From contig LNZM01000069.1 in the NCBI GenBank assembly GCA_002007295.1, forward strand, positions 1-47,493: a stretch of 47,493 bases of DNA, given 5' to 3'. Below are positions 28,524-37,300 of the stretch, piece after piece (positions within the stretch are counted from its first letter, which is position 1; every line of letters starts with the position of its first letter). The stretch is from Candidatus Epulonipiscioides saccharophilum (GTDB lineage: Bacteria > Bacillota > Clostridia > Lachnospirales > Cellulosilyticaceae). A program made the translations under genes and the position numbers. The notes under the pieces were generated by a model. The model saw only the letters and a program-made list of their open reading frames with translations. It was not told the DNA's origin and searched no databases.

Positions 28524-30863
28524 ATGAATAAAAAGTTAGTAGTAGCCCTAATGATGTCGATGTTCTTAATAGGATGTAATGGCTCGGAAGGGGCAAGTAC
28601 GGATGTAATCGAAACAGTAGAATCGAACAAAGTTGTAGAGAAAGTGGATAGCAGCACAACCGAAAGTGTGGCGACAGAAGAAAAGTCAGTCGAAGAAAAA
28701 CCGGTTGAAGTAAAAAAAGAAGAGCCGGTAAAGACTGTATTATTTGAAAAGCGTACGGAAAATATAGAGATGCATGTTTACGGAGCCGAGGTTCCTTGGG
28801 GCGAACCGAAAACCGATCTGTCAGAAGATAGTTATACATCAATAGCTTCAGCCTTGAGTAATGCGATAGCCGGCGATACAATAATAGTACACGAAGGAAT
28901 TTATAGGGAAGCATTGAACGTAACTCTGGATAATTTAACTATTAAAAATTTTGAAGATGATTATGTTCTAGTAACTGGTGCCGAGCTAGTTACCGGATGG
29001 CAGCCAGCCACAGATCATCCTACCGAAGGAGTAATGGTGGCTCCAGTAAACGAAAAATGGGCCAGAGCGACGATGGACTTCACTCAAGTATTTATCAATG
29101 GAGAGATGGGCGAAATGGGTAGACATCCGAATAGAACGTTGGATTCTATGATGTTACCAACACTTAAAGGCGGCGGATACGACGAGGTGTCAAACATTTT
29201 TAAGAATGCGAATGAACCAGGCAATGTAACGTTCAACAATGGATTACCAGATGTAGATTTAACAGGCGGATTATTTAGAGGACTAATAGGAAAAGCTCGA
29301 GAATATCCGGTAGGGCATGTAGTATCAAACGAAGGAGATACGCTACAATTTAAAGCAGTAAACAAAAATCACTTCGGAAATGTTGCTGGCACAATAGCAG
29401 CTGGATGGTATCACAAATTTGGATTTGCAACAGTAATGCATAAGAATTTAATAGATGTACCGGGCGAGTGGTTTTTAGAAGATAATTTATTATATTATTT
29501 ACCTGAAGATGGTCAAGAGATGGCGGATTTAATGGTAGAAATGCAAGTCCGAGAAAAGGTTCTTCTAGTGAGCAATGCGGACAATTTATTAATAGAAGGG
29601 ATAAATTTTAAGGCGGGGAATGCTAGCATAAAAAACACAAATGATTCAAAAATGATAGATTGTTCACTAAGATATTTATATCCATTCTGGATGCCAAATA
29701 GCTATGCAGATGGAGTATCGAACCCTACGGGCATATGGATTGAAAACTCAAATAGAAATGTATTTGAAGATACATATGTAGCTCATACATGGGGATCAGG
29801 ATTTGCACTTATGAGTGGAACAGGAAATGTTTTTACAAACTGTCTAATAGAAGATATTGGTTGGTTAGGGACATTTAGTGCTGGCATCTATACTGGGGCC
29901 GATGGGACAAGAATAGAAGACTGTACATTCATAGACAATGGAAGATTCCAAGTTAGAATAAGATACAGCGGAAAGACGGATATAATCCACAACGAATTTA
30001 TTGGTGCTATGAGCATGACAGAGGATGCTGGGGCGATATCATCGGAAAGTACAGGATGGATCGGGCCGTTAGATATGAAAGGATCCGAAATAGCCTATAA
30101 TAAGATACATGAAGTAAGAGGAGTTCCGGTATCATCTGGCGGGTACTTCAAGCAATTCATGCTAGGTATATATTTAGAGGACGTAGAAAACTACACGGCA
30201 CATCACAACTTAATCTATGATATAGTCGCCGACAACTATGAAACAGAGATACCGGGGTTATTAAGATCAGGTGCTATGTTATATATTGGGCCAAGATATA
30301 ATGCTATGCATAATCCGGTGAATTTTTATAATAATACGGCATGGAACGTGGATAAATTAATAAATATTTGGAATATAGAAATAGCTAATTATGAAGAGTT
30401 AGTAGCAAAAGGATTAAAGCAAAAAGATGCAACAGGATTAATGAGTGATGGACACTTTGCGAATAATGTAATGCCAATAGGTACGAGTGACATAAGTTAT
30501 ATAGCTCAGAACATTTCGCCAACGGGTGGCAAACTAGCTAATGTTGCGTTAGAAGGCCCTTCGAAAAGTTTAATCACAAAGGATTTGCAAGAATTTTTTG
30601 ATCATACAGCTACAGTAGGATATCAATTTAATCCAGAAAACAATTATACATTTGATTTAGCAACAGAGTTAGAACATTTCGTAGATCCGGATAATGGAGA
30701 CTTTAACCTTAGAGAAGATTCACCAGCATACCAAGGTGGCGTAGTAATAGAAGGAATCACCTCTTCGGAAAATCCCGATGCGGGAGCATTAGAAGGAGGC
30801 GGATATGTATTAACAGCTGGCTCAACATTGGAAATGCCAGAATTTAAGGAAATCCTCCGCTAA
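28524..30863 (+). CDS. BH6: beta-helix surface lipoprotein
   Basis: 779 residues, clade 2, signal MNKKLVVALMMSMFLIGC with Cys18 and an acidic linker. N-terminal part of BH4 type (VPWGEPKTDLSEDSYTS, GWQPATDHPTEGVMVAP, GRHPNRTLDSMMLP), C-terminal part of BH5 type (YETEIPGLLRSGAML, LATELEHFVDPDNGDFNL). TEDAG and DVPGEWFLEDNLLYYLPE are intact. The ribosome site AAGGAGG is strong. It is the last member before a 1.3-kb gap and is followed by a good terminator at 30930-30957, so BH1-BH6 or part of them may form one transcription unit. Confidence 0.85.
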   Translation: MNKKLVVALMMSMFLIGCNGSEGASTDVIETVESNKVVEKVDSSTTESVATEEKSVEEKPVEVKKEEPVKTVLFEKRTENIEMHVYGAEVPWGEPKTDLSEDSYTSIASALSNAIAGDTIIVHEGIYREALNVTLDNLTIKNFEDDYVLVTGAELVTGWQPATDHPTEGVMVAPVNEKWARATMDFTQVFINGEMGEMGRHPNRTLDSMMLPTLKGGGYDEVSNIFKNANEPGNVTFNNGLPDVDLTGGLFRGLIGKAREYPVGHVVSNEGDTLQFKAVNKNHFGNVAGTIAAGWYHKFGFATVMHKNLIDVPGEWFLEDNLLYYLPEDGQEMADLMVEMQVREKVLLVSNADNLLIEGINFKAGNASIKNTNDSKMIDCSLRYLYPFWMPNSYADGVSNPTGIWIENSNRNVFEDTYVAHTWGSGFALMSGTGNVFTNCLIEDIGWLGTFSAGIYTGADGTRIEDCTFIDNGRFQVRIRYSGKTDIIHNEFIGAMSMTEDAGAISSESTGWIGPLDMKGSEIAYNKIHEVRGVPVSSGGYFKQFMLGIYLEDVENYTAHHNLIYDIVADNYETEIPGLLRSGAMLYIGPRYNAMHNPVNFYNNTAWNVDKLINIWNIEIANYEELVAKGLKQKDATGLMSDGHFANNVMPIGTSDISYIAQNISPTGGKLANVALEGPSKSLITKDLQEFFDHTATVGYQFNPENNYTFDLATELEHFVDPDNGDFNLREDSPAYQGGVVIEGITSSENPDAGALEGGGYVLTAGSTLEMPEFKEILR

Positions 30864-30929
30864 TTGATCTTTTCTTCTGTAGAAATATTTTAGGCTTCTT
30901 TCTTTATTCTTACCAGATAAGCCGTAAAA

Positions 30930-30957
30930 CCCCTAGCTTTAGCTAGGGGGATTTTTT
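30930..30957 (+). terminator. Terminator after BH6 (or IS200/IS605-type hairpin)
   Basis: Perfect inverted repeat cccctagct / agctagggg with a minimal loop, then gattttttt. Sequence and T run fit an intrinsic terminator; the same kind of hairpin is also found at ends of IS200/IS605 elements, remnants of which may lie just downstream. Confidence 0.65.
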
Positions 30958-31068
30958 TGAATATAGACGCTTGCTAGAAATAGTCATTTCTAGCGTAAAA
31001 TATTCAATGCACCGAAAATGTTTCTAAAGTGAAACACGACAAAAGTCGTTAAAACGATTTCTTAAAGA

Positions 31069-31150
31069 CTCAGAAATGAATTTGTAATTTGTCCTTTAAT
31101 CACTTTAGAATCGAAATGAAGTCAGTCACCCCCGTACATAAATGCGGGGG
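31069..31150 (+). mobile_element. IS200/IS605-like end remnant
   Basis: A 44-base block (31069-31112, ctcagaaatgaattt to cactttagaatc) is followed by hairpin cccccg / cggggg (31129-31150). The same block occurs in reverse at 47395-47435 beside another G/C hairpin. A conserved block next to a short hairpin fits an IS200/IS605 element end; no transposase frame survives. Assignment is by resemblance only. Confidence 0.4.
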
Positions 31151-31284
31151 CTTGTATCTAATCGTAACGTAGTACAATCAACTTTTTATTAAAGTCTCAT
31201 ACCTCAAACGATTGATACAGTAGGCTTACTGACGAAAGCCCTACAGAAAAAGATATAGTTAAAAACTGCTTTATACGGTACTAA

Positions 31285-31422
31285 CTAAATTGTTTCAGAT
31301 AATTTAGTTTCACTTCCCATCTGTTCTAACTTTCTTTGATCTGCAAAATTGACAAGTGCCTTTGCTACATTATGATTTACATTTGTAACGAAACCGTTTT
31401 CTTGTCCAGATAATTGTATCAT
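31285..31422 (-). pseudogene. Possible TnpB fragment
   Basis: A 45-codon minus-strand frame contains FVTNVNHNVAKALVNFADQ, resembling the NHK-ISK-IVDFA segment before the first RuvC motif of TnpB nucleases. It ends at TAG right after that part, and no RuvC or zinc-finger motif is found nearby. If real it is a remnant of an IS200/IS605 or IS607 element. Confidence 0.3.
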
Positions 31423-31478
31423 AAAGAAGAAATTACTACAAGGGGGGTGGGGTAATTTTTTTTTTTACGCCTAAAGGC

Positions 31479-31695
31479 CATAGCTGGGAACTTAAGAAAC
31501 GAATGAGTAGAAGAAATGTCAAAATGTGGGGTAACTCCTTCCGTTTTCACAAAATTGCGGGGAGGTGTCAGCGTAAGCTGACGGAGGGAGAAAGCGTGCA
31601 TAAAAGTTTTTGTTATTAATCTTAGCATGCAAAGTACGGAGCTAGAGCACCATGATTTTTTTCTACACACTTTTAATCTTAAGTTCCCGCCTATG
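31479..31695. repeat. MITE-like element (217 bp)
   Basis: Bounded by inverted repeats of about 20 bp: catag-tgggaacttaagaa at 31479-31498 and its inverse ending cttaagttcccgcctatg at 31695. The interior holds the core cacaaaattgcggg, gtgtcagcg, gctgacggagggagaaagcgtgcataaaa. Related copies or parts lie at 25748-25830, 28281-28341, 42099-42342 and 47235-47370. Non-coding; short open frames across it are repeat artefacts. Confidence 0.65.
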
Positions 31696-32049
31696 CGCCT
31701 AAAGATGAGGGCTTATTTGCCCAAGCTTGGTAATAGTGCCCTAAATCCAAATTCGATTTCGGAGTTATACTCAATGGCAGAAAAAAGGATAGCTCTCTAC
31801 ATTGTCCTTATAATAGAAGATAAGCATTCTTTTTTGGAGCTATACTAATTTATTAATTTGTCAATCTACGATGAAATCTATTTATTTATATTATACTAAA
31901 TATTGTGCTACATACGCATTACAATTATATTAAGTTTTGATTACACTTAATCTGTTGAAAACTTTTTGGAAAGATTTACAAATTTTAGATTGTTAGCGCA
32001 ACAGCCCCTGTCAGTAAAGTTGACTGAGAGGTTAAATTAGGATCAGTTC

Positions 32050-32084
32050 ATTCCGGAGATATAAAAATGTTCCGGAATTTTTTT
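32050..32084 (+). terminator. Terminator-like hairpin upstream of BH7
   Basis: Stem attccgga / tccggaat (32050-32057, 32071-32078) with a 13-base loop, then seven T. There is no gene immediately before it; it may end read-through from the repeat region and insulate BH7, which starts 100 bases later. Confidence 0.7.
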
Positions 32085-32183
32085 ATGTTCCGCCTAGAAA
32101 TTAAGATAAGAATATTTTAAAATGGAAGTAGCTGTGAAAATAAATCATAGTTAGATTGATAAATTAATAATAAGGAGAATATT

Positions 32184-33885
32184 ATGAGCACATTTCATGT
32201 TTTTGCAAAAGAAATACCTTGGAATCCAGTTAGTACTGTATCGATGACAGAAGGATCTTACAACACAATTTCGGAAGCGATAAACGCTGCGTCCGAAGGG
32301 GACAGTATAGTAGTTCATGAAGGTGTATATCGGGAAAAGTTGGATATAGACAAAGAGGGTCTAACTATAACAAATTTTGAGGATGAATATGTATTGGTCA
32401 CTGGATTAGATCTAGTAACCGGGTTTAAGGATGCAGAAGATCATCCGACCAAAGGAGTGAAAGTAGCTGAGGTGCCGGAGTCTTGGAAAAAGTCTAACTT
32501 GGAATTTTCTCAAGTATTTATAAATGGTGTGCTGGGCGACATGGCTAGACATCCAAACAGAACAATCGAAGCTATGATGGATCCACTAAGCGAAGGAAGT
32601 GGATATGGAAGTGTAACTAACGTGTACAAAAAAGCTGATTCACCGTTAGGGCACATAACATTTAAAGACGGTCTACCGAATGTAGATTTAAAAGGCGGAA
32701 TATTGCGAGGATTAATAGGAAAAAATCGTCAGTATCCTATAGGATGGATAGAATCAAACGACGGGGACAGCATTACGTTTACAAGTATAAACAAAAATCA
32801 CTGGACCCCGACAGCAGAAATAGATGTAAGTTTCCACAAATTTGGATATGCAATGGTTATGCACAAAAATCTAATAGATTATCCTGGTGAATGGTTCCTA
32901 GAAGGGGATAAGATATATTATCTTCCGATGAAAGCTGGAGAAGAAGAACGAATTGAGATGCAAGTTAGAGATAAAGTATTAGAGATAACAGCATCCAAAA
33001 TTGTTTTGCAAGGAATAAACTTTAAAGCAGGATATGGAACTTTAAAAGGAGTGAATGAATCTAGCATTAGAAATTGTTCATTTAGATATTTGTCTCCATT
33101 TATCATGTCACCATTATATGGGGATGGAGTAACAAATGAGTTTGGAATTTGCATGGACGATTGTAATAACAATAAATTTGAAGATGATTATTTAGCTCAC
33201 ACTTGGGGTAGCGGATTTGTATTGAACACAGGAGTAGGCAATCTTTTCAAAAACTGCATTATAGAAGACATCGGATGGATAGGCACATTTAGTTCTGGCA
33301 TATTCACAACGGCCGATAAAACGAGAATAGAAGATTGTACGTTTAAGGACAACGGAAGATTTCAGATAAGAGTTAGAGCGGATGGCAAAACAGACATAAT
33401 CCACAACGAATTTAGTGGAGCTATGAGCATGAGCGAAGATGCCGGAGCTATTTCATCTGAGAGTTCCGGATGGATAGGTGCATTAGACATGAAAGGATCG
33501 GAAATAGCCTATAACAAAATACATGATGTAAAAGGATTTCCGGTTTCTGGTGGAGGATATTCAAAGCAGTTTATGCTAGGAATTTATCTAGAGGATGTGG
33601 AAAACTACACAGCACATCACAATTTAATTTATGATATAAGAGCCGTTGGGGCGGACGTAGAAGATTTTGACTGTGCTGGTGCTATGCTTTATATGGGGCC
33701 AAGATATAATTCTATGCATAAGCCGATAAGATTTTATAATAATACAGCATGGAATTGCGATAAAGGAATTAATCTTTGGAATATAGAAATAGCAAACTTT
33801 GAGGAATTAAGAGCAAACGGCATGGAACAAGAAGATGCTTCTGGCCTTATGTCGGATGGCCGATTTGCGAATAATATATTCCCAC
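32184..33885 (+). CDS. BH7 exon 1: beta-helix protein without signal peptide
   Basis: Clade 2 paralogue that begins directly at the domain (MSTFHVFAKEIPWNP); TAA 32160 lies in frame just upstream, so no signal or linker can be added. AAGGAGA sits before ATG 32184. It should be cytoplasmic unless exported by an unusual route. Landmarks are GDSIVVHEGVYRE, VFINGVLGDMARHPNRT, DYPGEWFLEGDKIYYLP, SEDAGAISSESSGWIG and NYTAHHNLIYDI. After 567 codons and one base (at NNIFP) group II intron 2 begins. Spliced to 36598 it gives 690 residues, the same size as BH8, with NNIFPPSRNTISYIAQNI aligning to NNVMPIGTSDISYIAQNI of BH6. The unspliced product would end at TAA 33918-33920. Confidence 0.88.
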
Positions 33886-36597
33886 GTGCGACACGTTGCG
33901 ATATGAAAAGTATCGCCTAAACCTTTGAGAGTAGGGCTTAAGAACTAATAATCTGAACGATCGAATGAGAGGGTAACGCCTTGAAAGGTCGTCCATAAAT
34001 CTCCGAATGGCGTGAATATGGTAAAATATTAAACGTCATAAGCTCGGTAAAGTTGGCTGAGAGCATACCCAAGTACTAGGAAGTCCTAGAAAACGGAAAA
34101 GTGAACCAGAGGTGGTCAAGTATGTGATAGGTCGGTGGTCAAAATTTTATGAGAAAAATAACAACTCATAGAAAGAAAAATATCCATGGTAAGAATGGAG
34201 TGTAAAAACCCTGACGAAATTCCGAATGTACAGGTCTAAAATATGAATATGTAGAAATGCATATACCACAAAAGGTGGGGTTAGTGAGGTAAAGTAAAAT
34301 TGTGGGATATGAAATACCTTATAATGTTATAGGCATTATCTAGCTAACAGGCTTAGAGGAATTACCTAAAGATATATGAAAAGATAAGATTATTGGAACG
34401 TGGAAAACTAGGAATATGGAGAGTTTACCCTCAATGAAATATTGTCTTATAAGCCAACTGGAAATACGGTAAAATAGACTTAATCCTAGTGAGAGTAGGG
34501 GCACAGTACCGATGAAACTATGATAACAAATAGTGGAGGGATAGCCCCAAGACGATAATTAATAAAATATTTAAAATCAAAATAATCAAAGGTTCTTGTA
34601 TGACTAAAAGAGGTGATACTCTATCAAGGAGGTAAGCCGACTTTGACAGTTAGAATAGAAAAGAAACAACTTTTGAGAAATTATGAATACTATGACATAC
34701 AGCGAGAATTTGACGAATTATATCACAAAAGTGTAAATAATGAGTCATTTTACAACCTAATAAACCTGATAACGTCTGAAAAAAAATATTAACCTAGCTT
34801 ATAGGAACATTAAAGCTAACAAAGGTAGCACAACTCCAGGAACTGACGGTATGACAATAAAAGATCTGAATCCTATAAACAAACTAGAATTAAACCAAAA
34901 AATTCAGAATAAATTCAAAAATTACAATCCAAAGCCAGTAAAAAGGATAGAAATACCAAAGCCTAACGGTAAAACTAGACCATTAGGGATACCCTGTATA
35001 GATGACAGATTAATTCAACAATGTATCAAACAAGTTTTAGAACCCATTTGTGAGGCTAAATTCCATAATCACTCATATGGATTCAGACCAAATAGAAGTA
35101 CACATCACGCCATAGCAAGAACACAATTCCTAATTAATAAAAATAAATTGTACTACTGTGTTGACATAGACATCAAAGGTTTCTTTGACAATATAAATCA
35201 CAGCAAATTAATTAAACAACTTTGGACTATGGGAATTAAGGATAAGACACTATTAAAAATTCTGATTAAAATCTTAAAAAGTGAAGTGGAAAATATAGGA
35301 AAACAAAATAAAGGAACCCCGCAGGGTGGAATTATCTCACCACTATTATCTAACGTAGTTTTAAATGAGTTAGATTGGTGGATAAGTGATCAATGGGAGA
35401 CCTTTGTGACAGAACATGACTATACCAGGCTAAATAAAGATGGTCATATTAATAAGGGTGACAAATATAGAGCTTTGAAAAAATCAAAAATGAAAGAAGT
35501 GTATATAGTTAGATATGCAGACGACTTCAAACTCTTTTGCAGAGACTATAAATCAGCTCAAAAGATATATATAGCGGTAAAACAATGGCTAAAAGAAAGA
35601 CTGGATTTGGATATTAGTAAAGAAAAATCTAAAATAACCAATGTAAGAAAAGGTAAAACTGAATTCTTAGGATTTAAATTATGGGCAACAGATAAAGGAA
35701 ACAAAATCGTATGTAATAGTAAAATGACTGATAAGGCAAAAAAACAAGTAAAAGAAAATATCAAAAAGCAAATTAAAAAAATACAGAAGGATAGAACAGC
35801 TAAACAAGCCAACAAATTAAATGCTATCATACTAGGTGTTCACAATTATTACAAAATAGCAACTAATATAAGCTTGGACATGACAGAAATTGCCTATGAA
35901 GTCAACAGAACCTTTGATAATAGATTGAAATTCGAAAAGAAAGAAAAAATATACAGGTCGACAATATATGAAAAACTCTATGGAAACTATGTAAATCATA
36001 GATATGTAGCGGGTATAGCAATATTCCCAGTGCATGGATGCAAAACATTTCCCACAATGAATTTCACGCAAGCGATATGTAATTACACAGAAAATGGAAG
36101 AAACCTAATCCATAAAGAAGTGAACATATCAAGTAATTTAATACGATATATGCTAAACAATAGTGATAATAACAATATAGAATTAGCTGACAATAAAATA
36201 TCATTAGTATATGGACAAAAAGGACTGTGTGGAGTAACTGGAAATAGATTAGAAATAGGTAATTTTGAATGTCATCATAAAAGACCTAAGAAACTGGGAG
36301 GAACTGATGAATATAAAAACCTAATACTAATCAACACTGAAATACACAAACTAATTCATGCAACAAACGACATTATAATTAATAAATATGTGAATGAAAT
36401 TAGAAACAAAAACAAAACCGACCTAGATTTCAATATAATTTTGAAAAAAGTTAACACTTTACGAATTAAAACTGGAAATTTTGAAATTAAATAAAGTAAA
36501 TTAATATCGTTGGAACGCCGTATGAGGTGAAAGTCTCACGTACGGTGTGGAGCAGGGGAAAAGATGGAGATCATCTCAAAGTCTTACCTATTGCTAT
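33886..36597 (+). mobile_element. Group II intron 2, inserted in BH7
   Basis: Complete 2,712-base intron related to intron 1. It starts GTGCGACACG. Domain V is at 36513-36550 (ccgtatgag / ctcacgtacgg). Domain VI carries a bulged adenosine at 36590, seven bases before the end CTAT at 36597. EBS1 is probably GTGGGA at 34302-34307, a perfect six-base match to the exon end TCCCAC (33880-33885). The insertion is phase 1, as in intron 1, but at an unrelated exon sequence, so the two copies recognise different targets. Its encoded protein is almost intact. Confidence 0.93.
34643..36494 (+). CDS. Group II intron reverse transcriptase/maturase with HNH domain (one frameshift)
   Basis: Intron-encoded protein for splicing and retromobility: RT0 region (REFDELYHKSVNN), RT fingers (KPNGKTRPLGIP, SYGFRPNRSTHHAIA), GTPQGGIISPLLSNVVLNEL, catalytic YADD in YIVRYADDFKLFC, maturase domain (about ILGVHNYYKIAT) and C-terminal HNH endonuclease (FECHHKRPKKLGGTDEYKN then IHKLIHAT). 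The likely start is TTG 34643, with AAGGAGG at 34626-34632 and alignment to intron 1. The frame from there runs into a stop at the A8 run 34779-34786; one A fewer would join it to the 547-codon frame that is open from there to 36494. So this is a fresh inactivating frameshift, a slippage-rescued gene, or a homopolymer sequencing error. Confidence 0.85.
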
Positions 36598-36968
36598 CTA
36601 GTAGAAACACAATAAGTTATATAGCACAAAACATTACTTCTTCGGGAGCCAAGATAGACTTTGTACCTTTACCTGGCCCAAGCAAAAGTTTAACCACAAA
36701 TAACGTAGAAGAATTTTTTGCCCATTGTGCTACTGTTGGATATCCGTTTAATCCGGAAGGTAATACTACAGCAAACGAAGAAACTTTTGTAGACGCTAAG
36801 CATGGAGATTTTAGATTAGCTCCGCATTCTAACGCTAAAAATATTGGAGTACCAATTGAGGGCATAACTTCTTCGGACAAACCAGATGCCGGCGCACTAG
36901 AAGGTGATGGCAGAGTATTAACGGCTGGTTCTACGCTAAAAATTCCGACATTTAAAGAAATTGTTTAA
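36598..36968 (+). CDS. BH7 exon 2: C-terminal part of beta-helix protein
   Basis: Completes BH7 after intron removal: SRNTISYIAQNITSSGA, a KSLTTNNVEEFFAHCATVGY segment shared with the other clade 2 members, VDAKHGDFRLAPHSNAKN and the conserved tail GALEGDGRVLTAGSTLKIP then FKEIV. An open frame reaches back to 36564, but those codons belong to intron domain VI. The 3' end of this exon is echoed as a degenerate fragment at 37006-37180. Confidence 0.88.
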
Positions 36969-37005
36969 AATTTTATTTGTGTTATAATTTTTATGTTTAG
37001 TTGAG

Positions 37006-37180
37006 CGTGGAGATTTTAAGTTAGCATCAAATTTTAATGCTAAAAATATAGGAGTACCGATTACCGATTGAGGGCATAACCTCTTCGGACAAACCAGATG
37101 CCGGCGCACGAGAAGGTGATGGCAGAGTGTTAACGGCTGGTTCTACGCTAAAAATTCCGACATTTAAAGAAATTGTTTAA
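37006..37180 (+). pseudogene. Duplicated 3' fragment of BH7
   Basis: About 175 bases nearly repeating the last 170 of BH7 (GDFKLA..., then TSSDKPDAGAREGDGRVL, ending FKEIV and stop). It is inactivated by a 7-base duplication (ccgattaccgatt) that shifts frame, and by a Leu to Arg change. No start or ribosome site. Like the BH1 tail repeats, it shows local copying of gene ends in this array. Confidence 0.88.
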
Positions 37181-37230
37181 AAATTTAAGTAATCTACAAT
37201 TTTTATATTTAATTATTTTGAATAATATGT

Positions 37231-37282
37231 TATAATAAAAAAGATTACTATGGTAAAATAAAAAAACGCTATAGTAATCTTT
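37231..37282 (+). promoter_or_regulatory. TATAAT box and long 5' stem-loop before BH8
   Basis: TATAAT at 37231-37236 (no good -35) is followed by a perfect 12-bp stem aaagattactat / atagtaatcttt (37240-37251, 37271-37282, loop 19). The stem ends 6 bases before the AGGAGG site of BH8. It could stabilise the mRNA's 5' end, influence ribosome access, or terminate upstream transcripts. Confidence 0.5.
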
Positions 37283-37300
37283 AATATTTAGGAGGATATT

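Noticed and set aside
31627-31848. Small protein gene of 73 codons
   Set aside because: Its first half crosses the MITE-like right end and there is no ribosome site; the rest matches nothing I know.
33886-36597. Diversity-generating retroelement acting on the beta-helix genes
   Set aside because: The reverse transcriptase is of group II intron type inside a clear intron; no template/variable repeat with adenine-specific changes was seen.
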